Counted from the first letter of the stretch, positions 10,745 to 22,592 are shown. The stretch is DNA of 64,000 nt from Parastagonospora avenae f. sp. tritici 18332-5 (GCA_022559985.1 JAFJTR010000010.1:310001-374000); one strand, 5' to 3'. Program-made: numbers and translations. Notes: generated by a model from the sequence alone, not told the origin.

Positions 10745-12784
10745 CTAATACTTCTCATCATCACTCTCCATAATCCCTCCTCCACGCTTCCCATACAACG
10801 CCTCAATCGCCGCCGCAACAGCATACTGCTCATTCGCCTCGCGCTTCCTATCATTCTCCCTCTCCCTGCTCCTCATCTTGTCCTGCCCGCGCCCAAGCTC
10901 CCGGATATTCTGCCGCTGGATGTTCTTCAGCTGCTCGAGTTCGAACGCGCTGGAGAAGTCGCTGTTGGTGGTGTTGAGGAGGTTGGCGAGATTGGGCGTG
11001 CCCAGCGATGGGTCAAGTGATGAGAGGGAAGGAGTATTGACGCCGCTGAGGAGGAGTTGCTGCTGCTGTTGGAACGGGAATGCACCTGCACCTATTCCAC
11101 CGAGAGAAAGGAAGTTTGGCAAAGTCCCGTATCCCAGCCCATTCCCCACGAGTATGCCTTGCCCACTTCCAACTCCACCACCAACCCATCCCTTCGCTCG
11201 AACCTGCCCCCAAACTTTCCGGACCTCATTCTCCAGCCCACCACATCCCTCTAACAAATCCAAAAACGCGCGTCGCCACGGCCACATCTCGCTCTCCAGC
11301 TTGACCAAATTCGCCTGCGCTGGCGCATTCTCCGGCGCAGCGAGTAAGAACGCGTGCACCCAGTCTTTCAGCTTCTTGTGCGGCTCGCCCTTGGCGTAGA
11401 TGAGCTTCAGCACGGCGACAGGATCTTCCGTCATCTCGGGGTACGTATGCAAGCGCTTCATCGCGTAAGACACGACTTCGTCAAACTCAAGCGTGGTGGC
11501 GAAATTAATGAGTGCAATGTCCGTGAGTACAGGCGTCGCTGCATATGTGCTTGGTTTCATAATCGGCGCGCTGATACGCGTTGAAGATGAAGAGTACGGG
11601 AGTTCCGGACGGTAGCAGCCCGTGTGTATGAACTCGAGGAAGCGGTGGAACGTCGATTCCGACAAATCCTTCGCGTCGAGTTTGAGGAAGCGCGAGGAGG
11701 TGAGGAGGAAGGCGCGTTGGATGCTGAGCAAGTTATCTAGGAGCTTTGTTTCGACGAGGCAGGCTTTGTCTTTGAAGATGAATTCGACGGTTTTGTTGGC
11801 GGGCGGGAGGCGGGCGCGGGGTTTGGACTCGATTTCGTGGCGCCGGTCGTTGTAGATGTGGGCAGTGGCGATGCGGCTGGATTTGGTCGTCTGGGCAAGC
11901 ATAGGGGCGATGTACTTGTCGTAGTACTTGTCGATGTCGGGGCGAGGGATGGGCGGAACGTCGGAGTAGCAGTGCGTGCAGTACCATTTGTCTTTGGCTT
12001 CCTGCTCGTCCTGATTGCGTCGGCGCGGGCGGTAGTAGCCATCAGAGAAGTATGGATACTCGCCGAGATCATGGCCGAAATCGAGAGGTGTGAGTTCTTT
12101 GCCATGTGCGGCGGAGAGCTTCTTGATAGCTGTCATGATCTTGCCGAAATGGAAGCCATGTGCAAGACGCCCATAGTCAAGTTCATCTTCTTTATGCGGA
12201 CCGCAGGCGACAAGGAAGTACGCGTGTATCATGTGGTGGATCAATACCGCCACAATATCTCTTGCTGTTGCAAAGTCTAGCACGTCTTGATTCAGGATGA
12301 TGGAGATGCGCTTCACTCCCGTTACTGGGCCCCAGCTCTGTGTGTACGTTGCGCCAGAGACATCAGAACCGAGACTGTCAATCTCGAGATAGACGGCGTT
12401 CTTAAGATGACCAGCGAAGAGAACCTCATCGAGCTTGTTGAAGATGCAGTAGGGTATGTCCGTGCTGAAGCCATCTTTCTCGAGCTGGGCAGCCTTGATA
12501 CGTATGCTTCGGAGAGACTCGGCGGCATCTGTCTTCTTATCTAAGTGGTCCACGATGAAAGCAACGGCCCAGTCGATGTTCCATCCAAGATTCCTGTCGC
12601 ATTTGAGACGAGGGTCCTGCAAGCGTGAATTGGCAGTAGGTGCAGTTTGAAAGAGGCCAGTTCGTCGCCGCACGTATGGATCTGCCTCTGAGTCAGAGTA
12701 GTAGTGCTGAAGTGTATCGTATGAGAGACCGCTGAAGGGACGGTCTTCATACGATCCAAGGCTGCGTGGTGGACCTAAGGTCAT
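10745..12784 (-). CDS. SprT-like protein with BTB-like C-terminal half; altered HExxH motif
   Basis: Single exon, 679 aa. Residues about 65-290 resemble the SprT-like metalloprotease fold seen in DNA-protein crosslink proteases. Where HExxH is expected the protein reads H183-H-M-I-H187, so the catalytic glutamate is replaced by histidine; a third histidine and a CTHC motif (a possible zinc ribbon) lie downstream. Residues about 330-500 look like a BTB/POZ domain (VEFIFKDKACLVETKLL at its start). The tail has a poly-Gln run and a charged Arg/Glu coil. Because the general base is missing, peptidase activity is doubtful; a DNA- or chromatin-linked adaptor is possible. The BTB call is weaker than the SprT call. 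Confidence 0.72.
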   Translation of the reverse strand: MTLGPPRSLGSYEDRPFSGLSYDTLQHYYSDSEADPYVRRRTGLFQTAPTANSRLQDPRLKCDRNLGWNIDWAVAFIVDHLDKKTDAAESLRSIRIKAAQLEKDGFSTDIPYCIFNKLDEVLFAGHLKNAVYLEIDSLGSDVSGATYTQSWGPVTGVKRISIILNQDVLDFATARDIVAVLIHHMIHAYFLVACGPHKEDELDYGRLAHGFHFGKIMTAIKKLSAAHGKELTPLDFGHDLGEYPYFSDGYYRPRRRNQDEQEAKDKWYCTHCYSDVPPIPRPDIDKYYDKYIAPMLAQTTKSSRIATAHIYNDRRHEIESKPRARLPPANKTVEFIFKDKACLVETKLLDNLLSIQRAFLLTSSRFLKLDAKDLSESTFHRFLEFIHTGCYRPELPYSSSSTRISAPIMKPSTYAATPVLTDIALINFATTLEFDEVVSYAMKRLHTYPEMTEDPVAVLKLIYAKGEPHKKLKDWVHAFLLAAPENAPAQANLVKLESEMWPWRRAFLDLLEGCGGLENEVRKVWGQVRAKGWVGGGVGSGQGILVGNGLGYGTLPNFLSLGGIGAGAFPFQQQQQLLLSGVNTPSLSSLDPSLGTPNLANLLNTTNSDFSSAFELEQLKNIQRQNIRELGRGQDKMRSRERENDRKREANEQYAVAAAIEALYGKRGGGIMESDDEKY

Positions 12785-13675
12785 GTGGCAGACTCTTTAC
12801 GATACGGCCACGAACTTGGCGGTTGCTATGGGAGGCATGCTGCGCGTGGAAAGTACTGAGAAGTTCTTAAATAGCATTAAGTGCCATGACGCTATTGAAG
12901 ATCGTGGCATGCTGCCAAGGTGTTCGTTTCAATGCCAATGAGTTTGTGTCCGTCGCGTGCTCCAGAAGACTCAATGAAGACTTAGCAGAAGCGCTCAGTA
13001 GTTGCACATGCTACGCACATGTTTGCTGTCAGACCATCCAATTGGGACCAGGTAGCGCATCGAGGGCCAGATACTGTGTTGGGCCAACGGATAGGGCTAA
13101 AGTACGTGCAAGTCGAATATACTATATTTTCACGAGCACAAGGCGTGCAACGCATGCCGGGTCACACTGGGTGTCGATGTTGTGCCGCGAATGCGATCCC
13201 TGACAAACAGCTGTTGGTCCGCCATTGTTGTCGCGTGTTGCATGGAAATTTACGCCGGGCCTTGCTACAAGATCTGACCCGTCAGTGTGGTAGAACATCT
13301 CATGAGACAAAAGGTGCGCAACGTAGAACGTACAACGCGCAGTACTAGGATGAGAGTTTTGTGAGGATGAGGTATTGGTAAATTTATGTATTTAGTCACG
13401 CCGAAATGAACACCAACTAAATATGTCAATCATCGCACGTGAAAACAAGGGATATACAAAGTCGTCGACGGATGCACTCCTACTCTAGATTCCGGAAGAT
13501 GTGGGGATGCCCGATGGCCGAGTGGTGGGTGCTTCGAAGCTGTTTCCGTTCCTACGTGTTCCGTCGCTGTGACCCACGACCAACACGGCGTCATCACGGA
13601 GACAAACTCGGGATGCTATTGATCAAGCTTGAGAGGAAAAGATGTCAAGTGTCGATTATTACGTCTTACCGCTGT
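12785..13675. other. Intergenic region, SprT-like promoter
   Basis: 891 bases upstream of the SprT-like gene and downstream of the Mpv17-family gene, both minus strand. Short open frames (12886-13348 plus) show no domain. No RNA gene recognised. Confidence 0.5.
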
Positions 13676-14590
13676 CTAGTAACGCGATCGATCATCGGAG
13701 CGGCGGTCGTCCAGACGGCGGTCATCGGGACGGCCGTACTCGTCTCCGGGTCGTCCGCCAACTTGGCTCCTGCCACTGCTGCCGCCATCTCCGTAGTGCT
13801 TTCGCCTCAGGGCAGCGAGCCTCTTCTTCTTGGTGTGTGCGTTGATGTAGGTTCCGATGATGAAACCGATGATGTTGAAGAAGGGCACCCAGGTGGTCTC
13901 GGGAAGGAATTGCTGGGCAAAGGCCAATGAGATGGGGGAAACCACCCAGCTGACCTTCATGACAGGCCAGAAGCCAGCCTTGACGGTCGCGCGGACCTGG
14001 TGGAAGGTGCGAGCGCCTGCGATCAGCGCCATCGAAACGAGGTACACGCTGTTCTGGATGGGGGAGATCTGGGGTCATTAGCTCTACACTCCCTCCTTAT
14101 GGTTCCAGTGTTGCACTCACGATCAGGTTGCTGACCAGGATCTGCATAATCTTCGCCTTCAAGCTCTTGCGCCCTTGGAAGACCTTCTGGAGCATGCTGA
14201 TGAGGACGTGGCCGAGGGGCGCGCTGATCATGGCGCCGTAGAGGGCCATCTTGGGAACACGCGAGGTGAAGTAGTGGCCGCTCTTGCTCCTGTCATGCGC
14301 AATCCACGAGGCAAGGAATTCCTGCAGACCGGATAGAGTGCCGGATGTGAGCATCTTAGTGCGCAGAGGGTTGCTCTGGAGCTGCCTGAGGTATGCCTAT
14401 GCAGCCATTAGCACAACACATACAAACTTCACTTTCGCGCAGTATTCACCTGGAGATAGCCATTGGGACCGCCGCCTTTAGTCAGCGCCTGGCCGACCTC
14501 GTGCATGAAGTCGTCCTTTCCCTTGGAGGCTGCATCGGCAACGGCGCCCGTCGTCGACTTGACCGTCTCCTTTTCGAACTTGACCGACAT
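13676..14590 (-). CDS. Mpv17/PMP22-family membrane protein
   Basis: Three exons, 14450-14590, 14121-14396 and 13676-14068, giving 269 aa; introns of 53 and 52 nt, all phase 0. The segments LRQLQSNPLRTKMLTSG and GFWPVMKVSW with PETTWVPFFN are characteristic of the Mpv17/PMP22 family, whose members are four-helix channel-like proteins of peroxisomal, mitochondrial or vacuolar membranes. The N-terminal 45 residues are polar and charged, and the C-terminal 40 residues are Arg/Asp/Gly-rich. The exact compartment cannot be told from the sequence. Spliced joins restore the helices cleanly, so the gene model is solid. Confidence 0.88.
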
Positions 14591-15991
14591 GGCGCGTTCA
14601 ATCGTATGCGACGGCGATGATCCGGGTATTGGGCGCGTCCAGCGAGGTGTTGCAGCGGTGCGGAGTAGGGAGAGATCAGATGGGGGTGGATGCGCTGTTG
14701 TTGACGGTGCGGATGGCTGGGACGACAACAAGCTGGAGCCGCTTCCTCGGCCCAATCTGCCTTAGCGCGCTGACCTCTGGTGCGGGATTAGCTAGGTGTC
14801 GTGATCTGACACACCAACACCTCGGCTGGCTCAGCTCTTCACCTCGCCCCGAGTCTGCTATCAGAGATGATTGAACTCGTCTTCACTTTGCGCTCTCAAG
14901 AAGTCCCAATCTGTGTCACCATGGCCGACTGCCTTCTCCCGTGCATATCCCGGAAAGCTGCTTGGGCGATAACGGATAGGGCTTCGGCATCCGCCGACAC
15001 CCTACTAACGACGGCTGACAGCGACGAATGCGAATCGAAGAAGACATTGGGCTCTAATATGACCTCCTGTGAGAGCAAGAAAAACATATCTTTGCAGTAC
15101 TAACGCCTGTCGGTTGCCATGCGGGAGCCATGCTGGCCTGTCATAATCGCGTGCGACTCGCGTTCGTGACATGTCACAAATCAGCGAAGACTACTTCAAG
15201 GGATTACCCTGGGAATTTGATAGTACCACCTAGCATGACCGCGACACAATTGCAAATGTAGGACAACTACTTCCTCGCAAAACATTAGATTCGCTCTGGT
15301 AAGCATACCCGTCGGTTCGTGTGACCCCAACTTCCCACGCCAACACGTTCCTCAGCTTCTCCATATTGTCCCCAGCTCCTACATCACAAACATATGACGT
15401 ATCCCATTCCTCTACACAGTCAATCCTCATTTCACTTCTCTGGCATGGCCCCTCAAATTAAAGACGAGAGCTCATTGTGTTCGCTATGTGTATCTGTGAG
15501 GACCGTTTGTATGAGTGGGGCGTGACTGCACAACAACCGCGCATTCTCGCATTCACAGACCCTGCCGTTTGCTCCCATCCCAAAATTTAAGAGGACTGCC
15601 GTTGCGAGGTAGGTGCTCATGATTGTCATAGTCACAGGCTCCGACTCGGTGACACAGCGCAAACCTGGCGGCCGCGTGGTAATAGGCGTCGCCATGTTTT
15701 TCTGGCTCTTCTGTTTGTCTCGTTGAGCGATTTTAGTTGTCTGAGTATCTGGCTCCTACCCAGCCTTACTAAGATCTTTCCCGATTCGTGAAATTGTGCC
15801 TTCACGCGTTGTTCCGCTAAGGTCGCGACTACCCTCTCCATCGCAACGACAGCCTCGCCTTTCTCGCCCTCCACTTTTTGGGACCTCCGCCTACACCACG
15901 TCTCAGCCCCCACCTCGCGTGGCACACGATGCGAGTAGGTAACGTTGACATCAACCTCCGCCACCTTGTTAACCAGATCAAGGCCCGCAAG
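14591..15991. other. Divergent intergenic region, Mpv17-family / unknown CxxC gene
   Basis: 1.4 kb with no convincing gene. Minus-strand frames at 15230-15430 and 15453-15695 lack domains and clear splice continuity. If the neighbouring plus-strand gene starts at the earlier in-frame ATG (15929), its coding region would extend into this stretch. Confidence 0.45.
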
Positions 15992-17480
15992 ATGCCGAGG
16001 CGCAGCCGCGCTCCAAATTGCACACATCTGGACATGGACCGCGTGTACGGACGCAATCAGCAATGTGATGTCTGCGGTCGCTCGCCCCCGATTGGATTTC
16101 TGTACGAGTGTCGCCAAGACTGGGTCCCGCAGTCACTACGGGACCTACTCACAAAAGACGACGAGAAGGATGACGTCGCGGTGGTCAAGTCTGATATGCG
16201 GCTAGAACTCGAATGGCTTGGGCTGAGTGAGAGTGTCATTCTTACGGCAGAGCAAGGACACTACACGAGAGCACAGCTAGAGAAGATCAAGACACAGAAG
16301 AAAGAGCTTCGCCAGATCATTTCCGACTCACTACAGGCTACTCAAATCAATGACGCAGCAGCTACACTGGCAGTCCTAGCCCAGGCACCCTCGAACCATG
16401 ATGGTGCAGAGAACAGTACACCCGGAAAGGAAGCAGTAAGTCACATTTCTACCCTGTCTCCGGGGCTTTCAAACACCGAACGGCCAGAAGGGACAGCAAA
16501 GAACCCGACTGACATATCACCAGACTCCAGCATGTGCCGTCCGGGCCTGTCATACCTGTCGTCCATACTACCGCGACCGCGTACACATCTCCTTCCAGTC
16601 TGTCCTAGCGGCTGACTTCCCACCTATGACTCGAGAGGATGCCGATTGTCTTCCCACCAAGTCTGCAAAGATCATGGCAACCATTGGAAACACCCGTCGG
16701 AGCTTGCATTCCTTCTCAACTTCTGACACAGTGCCTCCTAGCTTGCCAACTACAACCTCATTGGGCGAATCTACTGACGCTCCACCTACCGCCTCTACCT
16801 CCACGTCGACGGCTAGCGACCTCACCTTCAAGACCACCCAGACCGACCTCGACGAGATCTCTGCACAGCGTCATCCACGTCGTCGCTTCTACAAGATGGG
16901 CCATCGCAACTCCAAGGACATCGCTCGCGACCTGTCCCGGCAGTCCCACCGCCTTAGCCGCCAGGGTCTCAAGTCAGCTCTCCAAGGAATCTTCCGCCCG
17001 AATCGAGATAGCAGCTCTGAGGGCTCCAACATCACCCTTCCCGTCCCTCACACCGGTACAGTCCGCAACTCGAGCGAGGCACAGGATGTTGGCGATTTCG
17101 ACCTTCCGGCTCTGCGTAAGGTGCGAAAAGAGAAGGAGCGAATTGATGTCATGGCGGGAACGGATGTTCTGACCTACGAGAACGCGCCCATGGTTTCGTT
17201 GACTGGCGCCTCCAGCAATGTGCGAAACGAGCATAGCTCCAACGACACGGCTACCTCGGACAACGTCACCATGTACTCTTGCGTCTCTCGGGGAAGTGAA
17301 GTCGAGGTCGAAGGCGGCGTGGCGCTCACAGAGGAAGCCGTCGAGACACATACACCAGACATTCTCGCCATCGACGTCTCGCAGATTAAGAATGCGACGA
17401 TGATTCATGATCTGGAAATGGACGACGACGAGGACTTTACAGCTGACATTGGACTTCAGAGCATCATGACCCAGGTCTGA
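15992..17480 (+). CDS. Conserved-looking protein with two cysteine clusters, function unknown
   Basis: Two exons, 15992-16435 and 16524-17480, 466 aa from the ATG at 15992; an in-frame ATG at 15929 would add 21 residues. I do not recognise a named family. Exon 1 has QQCDVCGR and a later ECRQD; exon 2 begins ACAVRACHTCRPYYRDR, so two CxxC-type clusters flank the intron and may bind zinc together. A short helical region with Lys/Glu lies between them. The second half is Ser/Thr-rich with basic runs (HPRRRFYKMGHRN, SRQSHRLSRQG) and an acidic C-terminus. This could be a regulator or scaffold; no enzyme motif is visible. The 88-nt intron has GTAAGT and CAG ends and keeps phase 0. Confidence 0.72.
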
Positions 17481-17748
17481 ACGCTGGATGTAGCACGGCA
17501 GCATAGCGAGAAGCTACTTGGTCTTGGAGAAAAGTGCTTATAGTTTGTGGACACCATGGCGATACTCGGGGTCTTTCTTTAGCATGAGATTTCGGATTGG
17601 TGAAATGTCTTAACTTTGATACCCAGCTTCAAGAGTAGACTTCAAGCAGTAGCAGTACTCAAAAAGCAAGAACAATTCCTAGTCACTCCGTTTGTAATGT
17701 CTATGGTTACATCGCTGATCTTACACTCCATGTATTCCTGAGATTTAT

Positions 17749-19467
17749 CTACCTCCTCCCCAACTTCCACCTTGCAATCCTCGTCTGTATATCATCCCAC
17801 GTGAAATCCCTGCGCTTAAGTCCCTCCATCTCACCCTCCTGCAACACCACCGTCGGCGCCCCACTCCCCTCCCCAACATTCTTCACCTCCCCGCCAAACA
17901 CATGTCTCGCAACCCTGCGCAGGTCCTCAACCGTCACAGCCTCGATCTTCCTACACATCTCCCTGACGCCCACCTTCCTGCCGTGAACCTGCACCTGCCT
18001 GCCCAAATCCTCGAGCTCCACCATGCGGCTCTCGAGATTCATTAGCAGCGAGGATCGGAGCTGATTTTTCGCGCGCTGCACCTCGGCCGCCTTGAGTACG
18101 GCGTATCCGCTCTCGTCGCCGAGGGATTTCAGCTCGCGGCACATGACCTCGAGCATCTGCGCGACGTGGCTGGGCGCGCAGGACGCGGCGATGCCGAACA
18201 GCCCGGAATCGGTGTAGCTGTGGTTGAAGGCCATGCAGGACTCGACCCAGCCGTGTTGGTTGAGCACGTTGGTGTACAGGCGCGAGTACATGCCTTTGCC
18301 CGGGCCGCCGGCGGAGAAGGAGCCGCCGCCGCCGAGAAGGGTTTGCAGCGTGGCGAGCGCGTAGATGTCGGGCGAGGAGATGGGGAGGGCTTCGAAGGCG
18401 AGGTGGATGTGGGAGAGGCGTGGGTGTGTGGGATTTAGCGGTGGGGGGATGGGCGGGAGGGTGAGGAAGCCGCCGGTGTAGTGGGATGCGGTGGAGGTGT
18501 CGATGGGAGGGAAGTTGAGGTCGAAGGAAGAGTTCACGGAGGCGTTGGATGTGGCGGATGTAGAGAGGTTTTTGAAGAACGGGATTTTGGAGAGGAGTTT
18601 TGAGGTTTGGGGCGGTGCGCCCGTGGGCGTGGGGTGGTCTGCTGTGAAGATTTGTTGGGGTGCGGAGCGCGATGCTGAGGTGTCTTCTCCCAGTACTGGT
18701 CCTTGACCCTTTGCCATGTCGCCAAAGTATTGCTCCGATAGGCGGACTGCCTCGTTGTGGTCGACACCGGCAAAGGCGACGACTATCCGGTCGGGCTTGT
18801 AAAATTCTTTGCGGTATGCTTCGACGACATTACGGTCGATGTAGGGTAATCGCTCCTTGGGACAGAGTAACGGGTTACCCAGTGTGTTGTCCTTGTATGC
18901 TGCCATGTGCACGAGCTCAGGCAATATCAGCTCCGGCTTGCTCCATATCTCTCCAATCTCGTAGTCGGCCGTCTCCAATTGCTGCTGCACTTCTTCTTCA
19001 GTTATGAGCGGGTCGCGGATTGTTTCCGCGAGGAGGCCGACGGTGGTGGCCACGGAGGAATTGAACGTTGCCGACTGGTACATCAGAGACTCTCTGGATG
19101 AGGCACATTGTATGTTTCCTCCTAGTGATTCCATCTTTTCCACCATCTGGTCACCAGTTGTGTTCCGCGTTGACTTGAACGCCAATCGGTCGATGATGTG
19201 GCTGACTCCGCGTAGTGCATCGTTCTCGTAACGTGATCCGGCATCGACGTAGACTCCTATTCCAGAAAAGTGTCCCGGGAGGGCTTCGGTTGCGACACGA
19301 ATGCCATTAGGCAGTGTGGTGATTTGGTCGAGTTCGACGGGATCTTTCTCCTCCGCAACCGCCGTTGCCAGTCCTCTCCTACCGCTACATCTTGCTGATT
19401 TTGTGAATCCTGATGAGGCTTGCGATAGTCCCCGCGATAGTGGTCGAACAGTGCGAGGCCGAAGCAT
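17749..19467 (-). CDS. MAS2: Mitochondrial processing peptidase alpha subunit
   Basis: Single exon, 572 aa, close to other filamentous fungal MPP-alpha proteins. The first 40 residues are Arg/Ser-rich with no acids (a mitochondrial presequence). The M16 fold follows, with the inactive-site segment HIIDRLAFKST in place of the beta subunit's HxxEH, as expected for the alpha subunit. The glycine-rich substrate loop (GGGGSFSAGGPGKGMYSRLY) lies in the second half. Role: with MPP-beta in the matrix it recognises and removes import presequences. A Ser/Thr/Pro-rich insert lies between the two halves. The assignment is very secure. Confidence 0.96.
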   Translation of the reverse strand: MLRPRTVRPLSRGLSQASSGFTKSARCSGRRGLATAVAEEKDPVELDQITTLPNGIRVATEALPGHFSGIGVYVDAGSRYENDALRGVSHIIDRLAFKSTRNTTGDQMVEKMESLGGNIQCASSRESLMYQSATFNSSVATTVGLLAETIRDPLITEEEVQQQLETADYEIGEIWSKPELILPELVHMAAYKDNTLGNPLLCPKERLPYIDRNVVEAYRKEFYKPDRIVVAFAGVDHNEAVRLSEQYFGDMAKGQGPVLGEDTSASRSAPQQIFTADHPTPTGAPPQTSKLLSKIPFFKNLSTSATSNASVNSSFDLNFPPIDTSTASHYTGGFLTLPPIPPPLNPTHPRLSHIHLAFEALPISSPDIYALATLQTLLGGGGSFSAGGPGKGMYSRLYTNVLNQHGWVESCMAFNHSYTDSGLFGIAASCAPSHVAQMLEVMCRELKSLGDESGYAVLKAAEVQRAKNQLRSSLLMNLESRMVELEDLGRQVQVHGRKVGVREMCRKIEAVTVEDLRRVARHVFGGEVKNVGEGSGAPTVVLQEGEMEGLKRRDFTWDDIQTRIARWKLGRR

Positions 19468-20437
19468 GTCTATGTGCGTGCGCGTGGCTCAAACAACTGT
19501 CGGGCCAAATCGCGAAGTTCCGATATCCAAAATTTCGGGATGACATAGCGCGTCACGTGCCTTGCAGTGGCGGAACTCAATCCATTGAACCTCTCTTGGC
19601 CCCACATGCTGATACCGGGCTCCCGTGTCCTGGATAACGCATGAACTGGCGGTTCGTCGTGGCAGCCCTACGCGACGCTTGATATTCAAGTGCGGAAGCG
19701 GAGAGTGTCACCGCATTGCGCAGCAGGGAAGGATTCGGCGGCTGCGTGCTCAAACATCAGCTCCGTCAGCACAGTTTGGCACGTACTGGCCAACCATCTT
19801 GATACCTCGCGAAGTGCCGCCACAATTTGGGTACGCTCTGTTTGGATCCAAGCACCGGCAGACAAGATCTGTTGTGTTATATGCGAGGCTTAATTGATTC
19901 ACGTGCCTATGAGCATATCGTAGAGAGCTAACAAGGCCTCGAACTATCCCAGCCTTCGCTACAGCCTTGCGGTTGTGGTACGCTCCCTATCTCGAATTCG
20001 CAGACTCGACGCGCCTGCATCCACACCATTGCTGCGGCAGCTTTGCCCCACCCTCCCAGCGTCGGTAGCGTTCCCGTGACCGAATAACTCTTTCACCGGA
20101 ATCTCGACCTTTTGATCGCCCTCTCACACTGCCTGAGCTACCGGGCACTGCGTTGATCTAGGGCTGGCCATCGCCATCGCCTCTTCGCTAGGCCAGTACT
20201 GTCTAACGGCGGCTGATTACTCCTCACCCGCCTGCTTGGCAGCATCACCATCTCCTGCGGTCCTGATCGCTCTTGTAGCTCCACTCCTCGTCCTCCGTGT
20301 ATATACTGTAGCGCATATGGTTGTGTAAACAGATTGTCCGTGCTCCGTTGCCTGTCAAACGTCGTCGAAACCCAATTCACACAGTCGCCTAAGGCTCCCA
20401 ACTCCCAGGTTGACCCTCGTCTACGCCGCTCCTGGTT
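19468..20437. other. Divergent promoter, MAS2 / FHA-RING gene
   Basis: 970 bases. The 3' part (from about 20330) is pyrimidine-rich and probably 5' UTR of the FHA-RING gene. Open frames at 19625-19897 and 20138-20401 have no recognisable domain. Confidence 0.5.
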
Positions 20438-22275
20438 ATGTTCACAGCTCCTGCCCCAGTTGCGCCCACTGTCACTGCGACTACTATATCCCCGAATTCA
20501 CCCGTGTCCCGCCCGTCAGGACGTCGAGGGCTGAGTTTCCTGAGGAATCTACACCTCCACTCGGGTGGCACTGCGGACGACCCACGTGAGGAATCCCCCA
20601 GGCATTCTAAGACACGGCCACGCGCCTCCACACACACCCCGCCCGCGTCCCCATTTCTCGCGACTTCCTCCCAAAGTGCAGCCAGTCGCCCTCCCCCTCC
20701 TTCGCGTAGACAAACAGACACCGACGCCCTCCAGCCCTCGAACGACTCCCCACCCGCATCGCCTGCCAGCATGACTAGGAATCGTGCCGACACGGCCCAG
20801 CCGCCGCTCACTGTACGCAACAACTCGGGGCCTGTACCAACAGCGTCAGCCGGGCCGTCAAATGGCGAGGCTCTCGAGAGCGGGGTGGACGGTGCGTCTG
20901 CGGTGAAGCATCTCCCGTCCATTCGCTTCATCCCACACCAGGACCCCAGAGCGGGCCGACCCTCGTTACAGTTTCCCACCATCCAGCGTACGTTACCAGA
21001 CGAGTCGGCGATAATTCGAGTAGGACGGTACTCCGAACGCGATAACATGCCCGAGAATACACCGAGTGGGCCCTCAGCTGCAGCAGTAGGCTTCAAGTCT
21101 AAAGTCGTGAGCAGGAAACACTGTGAACTTTGGTGCAAAGATGGCAGTTGGTACATCAAGGACGTTAAGAGTTCCTCGGGGACATTCCTCAACCACATTA
21201 GGTTGAGCCAGCCGAACGTGGAGTCAAAGCCTTTTAGGATAAAGGACGGTGATATCATCCAGCTCGGAATAGATTTCCGTGGTGGAGAAGAGATGATCTT
21301 CCGATGCGTCAAGATTAGGGTCGAGTGCAACCGTGGATGGCAGCAAGGACTGAACAAGTTCAAGTATGCTTGACTTTACTCTACTCAGGGTATTGGCTGA
21401 CAGGCACAGCAAACAAACACATCAGAGACTTCGAAATCTTGCCAAGGGTAAACCTGATGGCGACAGCGCATCGACACACACGTCAGAGTGCGCTATCTGC
21501 TTGATGTCGATAGCAGTAAGTCAAACTAGCATACCCGTAATATACCTTGTACTAAATTCAGTCGTAGCCTTGCCAATCTTTGTTCGTCGCACCCTGCTCG
21601 CATGTCTGGCACTACAAATGCATCCGCCCGATTCTGAACGGCCCAACATGGCCCAACTTCCTCTGTCCAAACTGCCGAGCAGTCGCCGATCTCGAAGAAG
21701 ATGTCGAAGACCCTCCCGACTTCGACGACTGGGAAGAAGATGCCGAGCAGACAAACGGCGACTCGACCGCCAACGCTGAGAATGGAGTGGGCGACCGCCA
21801 CATCACCCCCCGCGCCTCACTTGTCCCCATGAACGCCCAAGCCCCCGTCAACAACACAAGCGACGAAGACGGCGGTGTCAGTCTTGGAGATCTGCAGCAA
21901 GCAATCTCGAACATCAGCATGTCAGACTCCAACGGCCATGCAAGTCAACCAGGATCGCACCCCCAGACCCCAGAGCGTCGTCCGGAACCACCCACGTCTT
22001 CGATCACACAACCAGTGCAGATCAACGTCACGAGCGCAAACGAGTTCTCCGGCCTTTCGCCTTTATACCCGCACAACCACGATGGACTCACGCCCGATCG
22101 CGTGCACGATGGGCCGATGACCCCGAGGAATGACGCGGGTCCGTTCGTGCTTGACGGCAGCGCGGGACGAGCAGCGGGCAGTCGTCTGAGGGATATTTCA
22201 CCCGCAGGCTCGGATTCTGGCAGCACCAGAAGTGGCAACGGGCCGCCTAGTCTGCCACCCGTCCGTTTGAGCTAG
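20438..22275 (+). CDS. dma1: FHA-RING E3 ubiquitin ligase, Dma1/CHFR type
   Basis: Three exons, 20438-21363, 21404-21515 and 21568-22275, giving 581 aa; introns of 40 and 52 nt. After a Pro/Ser-rich N-terminal region comes an FHA domain (VGRYSE with Arg197; SRKH at 225-228, which contacts phosphothreonine). A RING-H2 domain follows with ligands Cys338, Cys341, Cys356, His358, His361, Cys364, Cys379 and Cys382; the second intron splits it. The tail is disordered and acidic. In yeasts the homologues monitor spindle position and mitotic exit/septation by ubiquitinating phosphorylated partners. The acceptor at 21567 was chosen because the nearer CAG puts a stop in frame. Confidence 0.9.
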
Positions 22276-22592
22276 GCGTTTGGTTTCCTTTGGTTATAGT
22301 GTTTGCATTTCCTGGCGCTAGGGAGCTCACGAGGTTTAACGGTCGATTGTAGGTGTTCGCTTTTGTATTGCGCATTTCTGAGGGGAAGAAGTTCGTATAC
22401 TGAGCATGCGGAAGATGGGAGAGAGGGAGGTAGACGGATAATAAAACTTATCATTTTTCCACTTGGTTTAGCATGTTCATCTCATTTTTTCTCGCATGTC
22501 TGTTCATCACTGGCAATCAGTCAATCACATCTCATCCATGTCTCCAAACGCGCTCCAGGGTATCTTCACAATCCGGTATCTTCCTAATTATT
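22276..22592. other. Convergent 3' region, FHA-RING gene / bestrophin-like gene
   Basis: 317 bases between facing stop codons, AT-richer than its surroundings towards 22430-22520, as expected for 3' UTRs. No gene seen. Confidence 0.5.

Noticed and set aside
15230..15695. Possible small minus-strand gene in the 14.6-16 kb gap
   Set aside because: Two short frames do not join through plausible splice sites and show no recognisable sequence.
21561..21565. CAG acceptor for the second intron of the FHA-RING gene
   Set aside because: It brings a TAG into frame; the AG at 21566-21567 keeps the RING domain intact.
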